Made by a program: the position numbers and the translations under genes
Shown: positions 12,656-25,500 of the stretch, piece after piece
How positions within the stretch are numbered: position 1 is the first letter of the stretch
Layout: every line of letters starts with the position of its first letter
Source: Cinclus cinclus
Taxonomy: Eukaryota > Chordata > Aves > Passeriformes > Cinclidae
DNA: 64,000 bases
Direction: 5' to 3'
Assembly: GCF_963662255.1 (NCBI RefSeq)
Contig: NC_085052.1
Location: 11,243,807-11,307,806, forward strand
Notes under the pieces: model-generated
Told to the model about the DNA's origin: nothing
Seen by the model: the letters and a program-made list of their open reading frames with translations, nothing else
Databases searched by the model: none

Positions 12656-15600
12656 GCCACATAAATGGCATTTTTATTAATATTAGCTTTCAGTGAAACC
12701 TTTTGTTTTTATCAACGAACATAAATTTTCACTGTAAATTACCAAAGTGCAAATCCCTAAATCAGAACACATCAGTTTTATAGGTGCAATAATCTGTAGC
12801 AATAGTACCACTGAGCTACATTAGCAAAGGAGCACCAGAGAGCTGCCAAATGAATAAAGAAGATACGTTCAAATAAATGTCTTTTGTTCTGAGAAATAGA
12901 TAGACAGCATTAAACAACTGTGTACAGCCTCCTGGTTCTCCACTTTAGTACACTTTTCATAAGCTGCTCTTTTCAGAGGTCCTAGTCACATTCACCTGTA
13001 AAAGGCTATTCTAAAAAAACATAAATAAAACAGTTTAAAAAAATAAACAAAACCAACAGAACACTGACAAACCATGCAAGCCTCCACAGCTTCAAAAGAT
13101 ACCCATTTCCTTAGCAAAGTATTAGAATTTACCCTGTAGCACTGCATTGTTCTCTCCAACAACTGAAAAAGCAGTTTTGCCACAAACCCTGCTGCAAAGA
13201 CAGTAAGCTGAGATTTCATGTTTACAGACTCATGGGGAATTCCATATGGAATGTACTTGGCTTAGAAATGAAAAGGCCTTTTGGGCTTTGGTGGGGTTTT
13301 TTGGCCTCCTTCTGCTAGGCCCTCAACTCAGAAACACTTTAGATCCTTCCTAAAGCCTGGCCACATCTACATCAACAATGACAAAACAAATCAGATTTTC
13401 AAAAAGAAAAATAATTTCATTTCTTTTTTATTTTTCAATTTTATTTAAAACCTTTGATGGGTTGTATGGCCCCATGTCTCCTCCCCACAAAGTTTCTTAA
13501 TAGCTTTGAGTTTAAAAAGCCAAAAAGTTTCAACAATTTATGCTGAAATGTCAATGCAAGTAGAGGATTTTTGCTTTGTTTGGATTTTTGATGTCCTTTC
13601 CTCCTTTCAAAACCGAGAAATCAAAATCCAGTGACATTTAAAGGCTTAAAGATACAAAAGTTGTTTTCTTCCTCCAAAACATCAGCACATCATAAGTTAA
13701 ATATGAACAGACTGGAACTCTCTTATGGAAAAAAGTAATTTTTACATGGAAGCATTTAGCATTTAGTGGAAACACTACATGTTTCACCATCTGAAATTTC
13801 TTGTTGGCAAATACCTGGTTATTCATTCCCCTCCCATTCTTCCTCTCTCCAACATCATAACTGCAATTATTTGCCCTGCTAGCTAAAGGATGCCCTCAGA
13901 CATCTGAACACAACCCAAATCTCCTAGAACACAGCTACACAGTATACCTAAAACCCTTCTCTGTCATTCCCATCGAGGACAGGTGCAACTCACTGCAAAG
14001 AAAATCTCATCCTTTTTTCCCCCTTCTTTTGTCACTACATGCCATTTCAAATAAAAACCTCCAGTTTAATTAAATCTGTCCAATTCCCTCTGAGACTAAA
14101 AAGTGCTGGCACAACAACTGTCTACTTACCAGCAAAAGCAACACCCATATAAATCATATATAAATCAATATAAATCAGCTGAGCTAAAGCTGTCTTTGAA
14201 TGGTTTGCACTAGTTTAGAAAGAGGGTTTCTAGAAAGCACACCTCAACTGTATACAAACTTCCACAGATGTTCAAAGATGGCTAAATACCTGCTCACTGC
14301 CCTGTAGACATGTTGATTTCTGCAATAATCAAGAGGAAATGAAAGCAACCTCTGTTTTCTAGCCACCAAGCATATTAGTCAGACAGGAAAAAATGGGACA
14401 TGTCACTGACACAAATCTGCTCTAGAGAGAAATCCTGTGTATTTACATCCAAGCAAAGAAATTCACTCCATTATATAGGGATCAGTAGCTGTGAAAAGAG
14501 GGACATCTGCTCTCTGGGAAGCCTAACAAGACATCCATGAAGAGGGCAACAGCTTTTATATAAATGCTTACTTTGTGTCCCAAAAGGAAAATCTCACTGC
14601 AAGCTCTTGTGTTATAAAGTTGCCCAGATTTGGGACCCCTTCTTCCTTCACATGGCTCAAAAACTTCCTTAATGTTAAGGATAACCTGTGGGCATCAGTC
14701 AAGCAGTAAAGGGGCACTGAGCTTTCATGAGAGATAAATTGTCTGGACCTACCCCATTTCAACTTCTTGTAACTTCACTTCTTATTGCCCAAAATTTTAC
14801 ATTAATGGCAGATTTAATTAATGAATATAGCACCAGATCACCAACTCTCAGAACCATAGTGCTGTAATCTTAAAGGATGAAGTGCACTGCACTCACTTTA
14901 TAAGGGTTTATGAAGCATGTGTTATAAAAGTACCTCAGCCATAAGGCTTTTATACCTTGGCACTCACTTCAATACAATCCCATAAAACCCAAGCAATCTT
15001 TAAGTGTTAAAGGTGACTTTCACTACTGTATTTATTATTGGATAATGAAAAATGACTCAGACACCTACAGAACCTCAGCAATGAAATAAGTTTCCTGAGA
15101 CTTTTGCATTGGGTCTGCATTATATCTACTGTGACCAAAGAACCCAATAGCTCTCTCAAGACATTTTAGACACTTCACACTAACCTCCCTCCAGAACTTC
15201 CTTCCCATGAGGAATTCTTTGTAATTACAAAACAACCTCTAGTCTGTAGAATCGCATTGCTTGCCACTCAACTTATCAGATGTCAGCAGCTGTTTCTGTA
15301 AGCATTCAACTCCTCTGAAGGACCTCTTCCATAGACCTCTCCAGTTGTGCCAGAGACTGACAGCTCTCTAATCCACCAAATTGGTTTGAGAAGACAGCAC
15401 CATCATGGGGAACCCATCTTTGCAGCACTGAGACAGAATGATCAAAGTACATGATGCTGTTCAGGTGACCTGCAGGTTCCTTGTCTAGGCAGAATGTTTT
15501 GCCTTTCATAGAGGTTACATAAAAGAAGATAACCATTACCAGATACAAAGTAATAAACTGTAAAATGAAACCTTTTCTTTAACATAAAACAGCAGAGTTT

Positions 15601-15907
15601 TTGAAACAAAAGTGGGCATTGGTGGAGTGCACCAAACGAGAACCAGCACTACCTTGCCTTCTCTAAGGAGATGCTCATCAGCCTACCACACTTGTTTACA
15701 GGTAATAACTCTGGTCAGTCTTTTGTTGTCTTCTGTTGTCTCTCATATCCAACTATACCCAGACTAAAATTACAATTAACTGTTCAGATTTGTACAAAAT
15801 TGCAAGAGGTTTTTGGCACTTCAGCCATACCTGCCAGAAATTGCCATACCAAAACAAAACACTTCAGAGAATTCCAAGCTCACACACTCCCTTCCCTATG
15901 GAGAGGG

Positions 15908-15941
15908 CACTCCATTTTAATCACCACTCCATTTTAATCAC
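15908..15941. repeat. Exact tandem duplication of 17 bp
   Basis: CACTCCATTTTAATCAC is present twice in a row with no mismatch, and a further CAC starts a third unit. Being exact, it is probably recent. Confidence 0.9.
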
Positions 15942-18900
15942 CACCTGCCAAGAGCACGGATGCACCATGCAAGAAGCCCTTAAGATCAGGAGCAAATTAA
16001 GGTTTAAATTGCATATAAAGCAAGAGCTCTTCAAGGAAAACCACCCTGCCATCCTCACTAGCAGGTGAGAAATGAAAATATATCATGGCTGTAAGACTTA
16101 GATAAAACTCAGAGCTGGTAAAAGAACACAGACTCTAAGGCTGCACTCTGAACCTGCCCACAATCCCAAATCCCAGGCTGGGTCCAATTTGCATGCACAG
16201 GAGTGGACTAAGCCATCATAACAGACCCAGCAAAGAACATCCTATCTTTGTTTTGCTGCTGAGCAGGTCAGAACAACATGTCTCCCCTCTTTCTCTCATC
16301 TTCTTGGTACTGGACACATGTACTTTTCACTTTTAATTACAAGGCACAGCAAGCATTTGCTTGTTAAATTTCAGGTGCCAGTGGGGATGGAAGCCATCCA
16401 AAAAGCATGTGTTTGACCTGGCAAAGAGTGACTGACTGGCAACAGCCACATGCTTGGTTGTAAAACCTTTTCATTGTCACAGCAAGGCAGCCTTTATCCA
16501 AGGTTACTCCAACCCATTACATTCTTGTTACAGCTGCACATTCTCCAGCTCCCCACAGATCATCAGAGCAAAGTCCTCTGCCAAAGCATTCCCACCTGCC
16601 TGAGGCCACTTCAGGGCTGTCCAGCAAATTTACCAAAGGCTTTTCTGTGTCACAGCATGTTCATGAAGAGTTCTGCTCCACAAACTGCCAGATGGGTTAC
16701 ACCATCATTACTGGACCTGTACATCCTGTTTGACCAGTACTTCTATGAATGGGCCTGGACCAGAAGTAGAAGAAACCTCCACTGGTGATCTTAGGCACCA
16801 ACCAGTGCTTCCACACAAATGCAATGCCTCTGATCTATATTATTGTCTTGCTCCAGAGTCTGGTATTTCTGCATAGCATGCTTCTCCACCATGCCTTTTT
16901 ACTCTTCTGGACTCTACACAGGAAAGCCCCAGCTGTTACAATATCTGACACATTGTTTTGTGGTCACCAGCTTTTTTCTAGTGACAGGGAACAGCTCTAA
17001 TCCCAAACTGTGTTCACAGAAAGAGAAAAGCAGCATTCAGTGTTATAATTATATGTTATTCGAGTAAATGCATGGTTGTGCTATTCTCCATAGAACAACA
17101 AAGTAATTTTCACCATTATGGTAACTTCCCATGTAAGCAGAAATAGTTACAGAAAATAATGTTATCAGTAAGGAGAGGCTGTGTGCACCACAGCTGCTGG
17201 AACTCAGAACACCATTTATATAAAAACACTCTGATTATAGGTCTCACTTGGGAGAACACTTTACATGTGGGTATAAGTTTACTCACAGTAGTTGCCCCAT
17301 TACAGAAAACAAAAAGGTGTGCATGGATAGTTACTCATGGGGGTAAACTTCTGCAGCCTGTATTCAGCAGTCTATTTCATTTGAGGACACTAGAGTGTTT
17401 CATGACTCTATAGAAAAATAAAAATCATGTTATGTATTTCCCTTGAGGCCATTAAATCTGAATACAATTTTAAATGCATCATTGCTTCTCCTTTGCTTAC
17501 CCACTTTATTTTTCTGCTTTTTTAGTCAGATTGCAGATTGAATACAGACAACACTCAGCTTTATCACTGTTCACATCCAGATGCTTATAATCCATCTCAA
17601 TTTACTTACCTGGCATCTATTACTGATGTCCCTCACTGTCCCTAATGTACTTGTCTTCCTAACACCCCGCCACTGGAGGAAGCTAAGGTGATAGGAAAAG
17701 GTCCATCCAATTTCTGGATGCAAGTCTGAGGCCTCACAGAAATTAAAGGTTAAAGTTACAAAACATGATGGCATTGCAGTGCTCTGCATGGCAGCACTCA
17801 GCTCCAAGCTCTCCACTGAGGTTGCAAGCTCTGCATGCTAACTTGGGTGCCAGAGATTCAGGTGCCAGATATGGGAAGGTTCCAGACCTAGGCAGAGGAT
17901 TCCCAACTAGCACCTCACTGGCCTTGACATTTTACTTTACATTTAGTAATTAGCTCCCAGTGAAGCAGTCCTTGCAGGTTTATGGCAGTAGTCTTGTCTG
18001 CAATTACACACTGAGCAGGAGAGTGGCTGCCCCAGTGACTGAACCACAGCTGCTACATCCTATTCCAACAGGGTCACTGGTACTTCACAACATGGGGAAA
18101 ATCATGTACATTCCTTTCTGTATCCCTTCATGCACATATGTGAGCTCTGGTCGCTGTAGGGTTCTGAAGAACCACTGTAAGAGGAAACAGAATTGGAAGA
18201 AGGGGTAAGAGTTTTATCTCCAACACAATGCTGACAATTTGGTTTTAGAATCGATTGCCAAGCTTACTCCATCTTTCCACCCATTTCCAGGTCCTGAGTA
18301 CTGCATTCCTTGTACCCATTCCATTGTGTCTCAATCTCTGAGCATAGATGCTTCAGGAGTTTTGTTGCTTTCTTGCAGGCATTTTTAAAGATCACATTGG
18401 TCTGCCATGGGAAGGTTCCAAGAGAGACAAAAGATGTCAGATGAGCTTTTTTTGTCAGCAACAGAGAATTAAAATATTAGAGGGTCACTGTAAAAGGCAG
18501 AACCACTGTCTCCTCAGAGATAGGAGGACTGGTCTAAGTGTTGATTGCCTAGATTTATAAGAAAATTACAGCCTGAGTTTTCCCTAACTGCATCTGTGCA
18601 CCACTTAGAAAATCCCTGTCATTACTTTTGGAGTCCAGCAATATCTGTCTGTACACAGTGAAGAAAAGGCATCTCAGAATTGAGAGGGTGTAGGGCAATG
18701 AACTCCCACTAATGCAAAAAGAAGCCTCAAGCACTCCATGACAGTGAAATAACTCTCTAAGATCTAGCCCAGCCGAGCTCCATGCTGAAGAAAACTGATT
18801 CTAACACAGTCACAGAAGTGTTTCCAGGTTTCCCAGTGTTGCTTTGGATAAAATATTTATATAACACCAGAGCTGACATTACAGTCACACTGCATGCACC

Positions 18901-19045
18901 ACAAACTGAGACTGTGGCCAGCACGTGCCCTGCACACTCTGCTAATCTAAGCTATTAAAATGAGAATTCATTCAGTAATGCTGAGCTTCTATATTCTTCA
19001 CTTTGTAAAAGAAAGAAATAACAAGATATCTTGCCACTTATTATT

Positions 19046-19073
19046 GGGTTTGGGGTTGGCAGGGGGTAGGGGG
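19046..19073 (+). other. G-quadruplex-type motif
   Basis: Four G runs of 3, 4, 5 and 5 bases are separated by loops of 3, 6 and 2 bases. This meets the usual G3+N1-7 pattern on the plus strand, which is the template strand of the SORCS gene. Folding is inferred. Confidence 0.55.
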
Positions 19074-19972
19074 ATGATTTTCCTCGAAGATAAATAAATA
19101 AGTCTTGTTGAACTGGCTCTTATCACTAAAGATCAAGTTCAGATCATTATATAGTCTTCTAAAGGACCCACCTGCCCCTTTTCCAAGAGCTGCTCTCCAC
19201 CCATCTATTCTTCTTCCCTCCTTTTTAATAACAGAATATAGCGACTCACTATTATTGATTGATTATCCTGCTGTCTGTGAAGCAGCATGCCCCCCCTCAT
19301 TAATTCAAGACTACCTTATTTTTCATACTTCATAAATTAATATATTATTGAAGCTGCAGCAGTAAATGAGATGGCCATGTTTCAGAGTGTGGTAAGGAGG
19401 ATGGAGAAAGGAAAAAAAGTCTCATAAAACTGCCCTATATCAGACCCTGCAGCTGTGTTCACCCTGCTGACAGGCAGCGTGTTTAATACAGGTAGCCCTG
19501 TACAAGGTGATGTCTCCTGACAGACTCTCTCCTCCCTCTAAACACGGCAAGGCACTCTGAAAGCTCACACAGCTCCACTCTGCCCACTTCATAAAAGCAA
19601 TGCTCATGGTAGGTGACAAAATTGCAGCTTTATTTTAGTTGATATCGTAACTCCTGATCTGTCCTTTAACACTCGCTGTCTAAATTGGAGCAAACTACCT
19701 CTGTTTTTCTGACAGCCAGCTCTGGGAACTCTGCATCTGAATGTGGATGGGACTTCTTCAGTTTTACCTCATTTCTTGTCTTAATGACCTTAAAACATCC
19801 TTAACTCTCTGTAGGGCCCTGACTGGAGCAAGACAAGGTGAAGCAGGCAGAGAGTGCAACAGGAGACAGGAACTGAATTTTAGCCCTGTCACAGATATGC
19901 ACCAGTATCCTGCCAAGCTTATCACTCTTACCTGGTAACTGTCCTTTTGCTCCAAAAATTCTTTGCAATTTG

Positions 19973-20042
19973 AAATACAGGTACAAAGGTACCTGTACAA
20001 AGATGCAAAATACAGATGTACAAAGGTACACAAAGACAAACC
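19973..20042. repeat. Diverged tandem pair of about 35 bp units with GTACAAAG words
   Basis: AAATACAG starts both units (about 19973 and 20009), and GTACAAAG occurs at 19981, 19995 and 20018. Within unit 1, ACAGGTAC and GTACCTGT (19977..19984 and 19989..19996) form a perfect 8 bp inverted repeat around AAAG. Confidence 0.65.
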
Positions 20043-20263
20043 TAACTCAGGTTTTGTAATATATGAACTTCTTTTCCTTCACAAGCACTGAAAGGATGGC
20101 TTTCATTATAAATGGCTGCTTCTGTTTATACCTATTTTCTAACCCTCTTCCCTTCAGCCCCATTAAACAATGCCATATGGGAGTATTTTGTTAATTATCT
20201 CAATTGCATTTATTTTAAGAAACAGCTGATGAGCAGAGTGTGTGGTTCAGTGGGTCTGGGCTT

Positions 20264-20283
20264 CCCCCCCCCCCCCCCCCCCC
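20264..20283. repeat. Run of 20 C
   Basis: An uninterrupted C20 on the plus strand gives G20 on the transcript strand. Its length is likely to vary between individuals and assemblies, and it is prone to sequencing error. Confidence 0.9.
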
Positions 20284-22522
20284 GTTTGTTTCTAAATGTA
20301 TCTGCTTCTTGAGAGAACCAACTGCAGCAGGAATCCCTGGTTTTCACACTCATTAATTCCAAGGGACAGCCTTCCCTGGAGGGCAACAATCACACTGCCC
20401 CTGTTTAAGAAAGGGGAAAACTTCCACTGGGGGTCTCTCATAAGTTTGAGTCTCAATTCTATGTCATCTGTGCTGAAAAATGGTCATCTCCCAGACCACA
20501 GATGTTGCACAACCTCTGTTGTTCTCTATGATTTATGTGAAGCCAGAAACAGTAAAGTTAAAACCTGCAAGAAAACAGACCTTGTTCTTTCTTTAGGGAC
20601 AGGATCCTACAGGTCAGGTCAGGTTCCAGTGGGGCATCTGGCATGCCAGACCCCACAGTCCCTGACTGCAGGAAGGCAGAAAACTCTCACAGGAGCATCT
20701 TGACTACGAAGATTCACAAGGAGGCGCAATATCCAAATATATTAGTAATAATAATTTTTTAAAAACCCACACACAAAAGACACAGCAGAAAAAAAAACAA
20801 CAACTAAACCACCAACTTGGACATACTGAAAAAGATTTAGGAGTATTTATGCCTTTATATCTCCATCCATTGATCTTGAACCATGTTCAAAACACTAATA
20901 AACCAAGTCATCCAGCATCGGGAAACTACATCTCTCGGGTAGGAAAGGTCAGAGAAGCCTACTCTGAAAATGTGATTTTGCAGAATTCAAAATAGAAAAC
21001 AGAAAACCATTCAGAACAAGAAATTCCTTAAGTCCTCTTCTTGAAGTATTACAAAATGTCTGTAACTCAGGATTTCTTTGACACAGTTGCAGGTCACAGT
21101 CCTGCAAATATTTACAAAAATGATCTCTTTTCTCAGGTGCCAAATTCAAGCTGAATTAATTGGACAAGTAGAGAGAATTCCATGTACAACAGCTCACAAG
21201 ATTCCACCTTGTAGATAAAACACATCATGTCACACATCCTCTCACTCTTCCATAAATGATGTGGGTTACCTTGAGGAAATCATCTTTGCAAGACCAGTAA
21301 GTGAAAAAAAATATTACCTCTTCATTCACATTTTACTCCTCTATTTAAATTTTCAGTTCTGGAGATGGAATGTGACTGTCCCTGAAGTGTATTTACAGGA
21401 TGGATACTATGAGATGTTACCTCAATCACAGTGACATTTGTACAATCCACTGGTATAACCAGAGTAGGCAAACCTGAGCTCAGCTAAGCCAGGCACTGTG
21501 TTTCACAGTTTTCCTATTTGCCCACATCAACTCTGGACTGGGTCACATGGATTTTGGAGCTCTGAGAAACACAGAACATCTTCAGCTCAGAGGGTCTAGA
21601 GAAGGTGCACACACAGAGAATTGTACAGCAACATTTGCAGGTCAGGTAATTTAGTCCCTGTTAATGGCAGCTGCAAAACCAAGAGCTATTTACTGACTGT
21701 ATTCCATTAGGCTGAAGGGAAAGATTAGGGATAAAAGACAGTAGAAACAGCTTGTTCCATCACTCCTGCCCTGTGGCTCTAACTCAGCCCCACTGCCTTT
21801 GAGTTACAAAGAGAGATCACATCAGCAAGTGCCAGTTTGCAGCACAGACCCTTGATCACAGTGTCAGGACAATGAGGAAAATGGGTCCAAGGTAACCTTC
21901 CATCTTCCTAAAGCCCAAATGGCTTTAGGATACTCCAGAGCTCAGTTCCTCACCAGGGGATGTAGTCCTAGGAAAAAGCAGCAGATGATTAATGGGTGCT
22001 GTGGCTAAGCCTGGCAGCTCAGTTCAGGTTGGGCTAGCAAGCATCAGGTACATGCTGGAATCTCTGCCTCATCAACCTGATACACATTTGATGAGTAGGG
22101 AGAAAATAAAATGCTACAGAATTCCCCCTGGGAGCATGTGAACTAAGAAATGAAGGCAAAACCAAAAGTTTGAAGTGTGGTTCTACCCTGAGACTCTAAC
22201 CACAGCTGAGGAATTCCCTTTGGACATACAGAAGGCCAGGAAAGGTCTTGCCCTCAGTTAGTCTCCAAGTGAGCAAGAAGAAATAAAGGGGAGGTCCAAG
22301 TGACTTGTGCTCATTTTGGAACCTCCAGTTTCTGTAAAGGGAGGTGTCACTCCCAATATACTAGCTAGTCACCAGACAGGCTGATGCATTCCTCTGCAAT
22401 TACAGTATTACAGACAATTAATTTCTTCCTTCATTAATGTGAACAGCAACACAGCATTGCTCTCTGCCAGCTCATAAACAGCTGCTTCACTTCACCCCCC
22501 AAGAAACTGCATAGACACAAAC

Positions 22523-22538
22523 AAATCTAATTAGATTT
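22523..22538. other. Perfect 16 bp palindrome around TAATTA
   Basis: AAATCTAATTAGATTT is its own reverse complement. The centre is the TAATTA core of paired or LIM homeodomain sites, and CAATTAATTTC lies about 100 bases before it. A regulatory role is a guess. Confidence 0.4.
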
Positions 22539-25500
22539 CTCTTTCAGAAATTCTTACTCTCTAAATACCTTTAAACATTTCTAATTCTGATGAGCCAAGT
22601 TCAGAGGCATGATGAGGTATGAGAGGTGCAGCATGACTTTGGCTTTTACACCTTCAGTGACTTGTACTGCCCCTCCATTTTGATTCTGTGACAACTAAGA
22701 AACAAGTCTGAAAAAACATCTTCTCAAAGCTATAACTGAGCACCATAACTTCATTTCTGCTTTATTCTCTTTGCACCTACTGCTCAAATAGCTTAGCTGG
22801 AAGGTCTACCTTTAAATAAAACCTTACATGCTTCAGTTCTGGTATAAGAGAAAAATGGGGGGAGTCCTCATTTCATGCACTGCACCTGGGTGATGTTTCT
22901 GTTCAGACAGCCAGCATAAAAGGCTACAGACCTTTTAATTCTTCAAGTCATCAACTGCAACAATGATTGTAATAGCTCAGGGGGAAAGCTAAAAACAACT
23001 GCAGCCAACTGAATTGCATAGCAAATTCATGAAGGAAGGTATTTCTGAGACGTCAGAACTGTCACCTCAGATCTTAAACACAATCAGGGCCTCCAGTTTA
23101 TCCACACCTTATCTGAGCAATACTCTATACAGGAAAGTGGGGTTGATGTATAAGAGTTGTTATTCTCTTCTTTTTTTCCTCTCTTTCTTTTAATTTTTTT
23201 TAACTCCATCCTCTCCACCTCCGCAGTATTCCCAAAGGTAGAGATAAAAGTTTCATAGTGAGAACTGGGTTTTCAACTAAACAACATCTTCACCAAGAAT
23301 GAGCACTCTTTACAGAATATTTCACAGGAAAAAGTAATACCTAAAATATACGGCTCAACAATTCCTTGAGATTCAAAGTGGCACCTCTGTGCCTGAAAGG
23401 AGCAGTGCTTCAGATATATGGGACTTCAATTCTCATCTTCTTTCTGCACCCTTTTGGAAGGGCTTTACATCCCTCTGTGAGGCATCAGCTGTAAAATGAA
23501 CCCTGCTATTGACAACCAAGAAAAAAGCAAGTGTTCTCACAATAGGATATCTTACCCAGCAGACCAACTCATGCTAGAAAATATGGAATCACAACACTTC
23601 AGCTACAAGCAGTGACATTTTGAAGTGCAGCCAGTTAAGCAAAGAATCACAAGCTTAATTTTTGTGGAAATTACTCAATTTTCTAACAGAATTTTTTCAG
23701 CAACCATAAAGAAAGAAGAGAATTAGAATAAAAAGAAACTGAAAATCCAAAAAGTCAAGAGAAATGTTCCTATTAAAATAAGAGATTTTTCCCTTAGTGT
23801 TTTGGAAGAAATAAACACTTTTAATTCCCAGACCGCTGTGAAAATCTGCCTCTAGTAAAATGTAACTACCGCCCAAAATACAGTTTTAAATTAAAGGTCA
23901 GCAGGGAACCAAGATCTCTGCCCAGCAGAGAGTAAGCAGCTTTTTGTCATATCCCGAAAGACAGACAACAGGCTACAGGGCAGAAAAGCCAAAGATAAGC
24001 ATTCTGCTAATTTCAGCTTTTCAGAGCACTCAAACATGTACTGTTAAATCCCATTCATCTGTAAGGAAAGGGTTCTGCTAAAAAAATAAGAAAATTTGTC
24101 CATTCTGAAGTTTACAAGTTACCTGCTTGATGCAGCCTATTTGACAACTGCACAAGCAGATGCTTCACACGTGGTCTTTCTCTCAGGCCAACAACTGGGC
24201 TGGCAGATGCACTGAAGGGGAAGATGTGCCCTGGAATCCACTCTACCCATCAGAGCATCTTCATGGGTTTGGAAGTGTCAACACTGCAAGCTTCAACACT
24301 TGGATTCTCAGCAGAGCCCAGAACAGGAACTCTCAAGAAAGCCAGTCCCCAGGACTTCAGAGCTGTCTGACTGCTAAGGGCAAAGATCACCTGGAAATTC
24401 ACAGCAGTAAAGAGAGCTCAATGCAGATTTTCCTGATCCAAACACAAATGCCTATGGTGCAAGTGAGAGGAGAAACAGCCCAACCACCTGCAGGAGAGCA
24501 GATCCAAGTCTGGCAGTTTCAATGCCCAGCAGCAGAGGCTTTCCATACACTTGCACAGCGGTGTGAAACCCTGAACTTGTTAGTTCTTAGGGGAAGGGAA
24601 TTAGCAGTATGACAGCTCCATGGGAAGATGAAGTAGTCCTGGCTCACGGCAGGGAGCGTTTTGACTACGATGCAGCCAGAGCCTGCAGATTGAATGCATG
24701 GCAGTTCCCTTATGTCAGCACCCAAGGTGGTCTCAGATCACCAAGATGGCCCTGACCACCAGGAATGATACCTCTCAGGTATTATAGCTGGGAAAAAGAA
24801 TTCCCAGCAGCTTCCCTTGGTATGTGCATGTTGTTAAATTGATTTAATCATAGTTGCAAATGTCAAATTGCACAAGGGCAAAGGCATTTTCCCAATACCT
24901 TCAGTGATTTCTAGCCCCATCTTGGCTCCAAGGGCTGCCATCAGCAGGTTGGGCAGCAGGCAGGAGCTCTGGGACCCATATCTGCACCACAGCCAAAGCC
25001 ACCTCATCTTAGTCTTTGCTCTGTGCCTTGGTTAACTCCATGCAAGAGAAGGGTGGGGTGGGTATCACCCAGTGGCAACACGTAAAAGCCAGGAACAGCT
25101 ACAGACTGAATGCGACCTCCAGAAAATAAAGCACGGGTTGCCGAAAAAATTAAAATATTCCCACCAAAGTTTTTCAAAAAAAGGAATCAGAAACAAAAGG
25201 CTTTTCTTTTAAAAGAAGAAAGGAAAATACCAGCTTTTAAATCCCTGTGCTTCATAATTAAGCCCGGGGTTATGCCACAATTCAGGTAAATGATGTTTAT
25301 ATAACTGGTATTTGGCTGAACACATAATTCCTATTTAACAGCTGAAAAGAGGCATTTTGGGTCTTCAAAGAAATTTGACAGGTAATTCCCACTGTAGTTC
25401 TGCAGGGTAGCTGAGAAGTAATTATCCTTCTCACTAGTAAATCAATTAGGAATGAATGTATGGAAAGCTTTTCTCCTCCTCCAAGTAAGTGCTAATCCTC

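Noticed and set aside
24160..24612. 150-codon open frame, plus strand
   Set aside because: The composition looks random, with no domain or family resemblance; it lies antisense inside the 19 kb intron.
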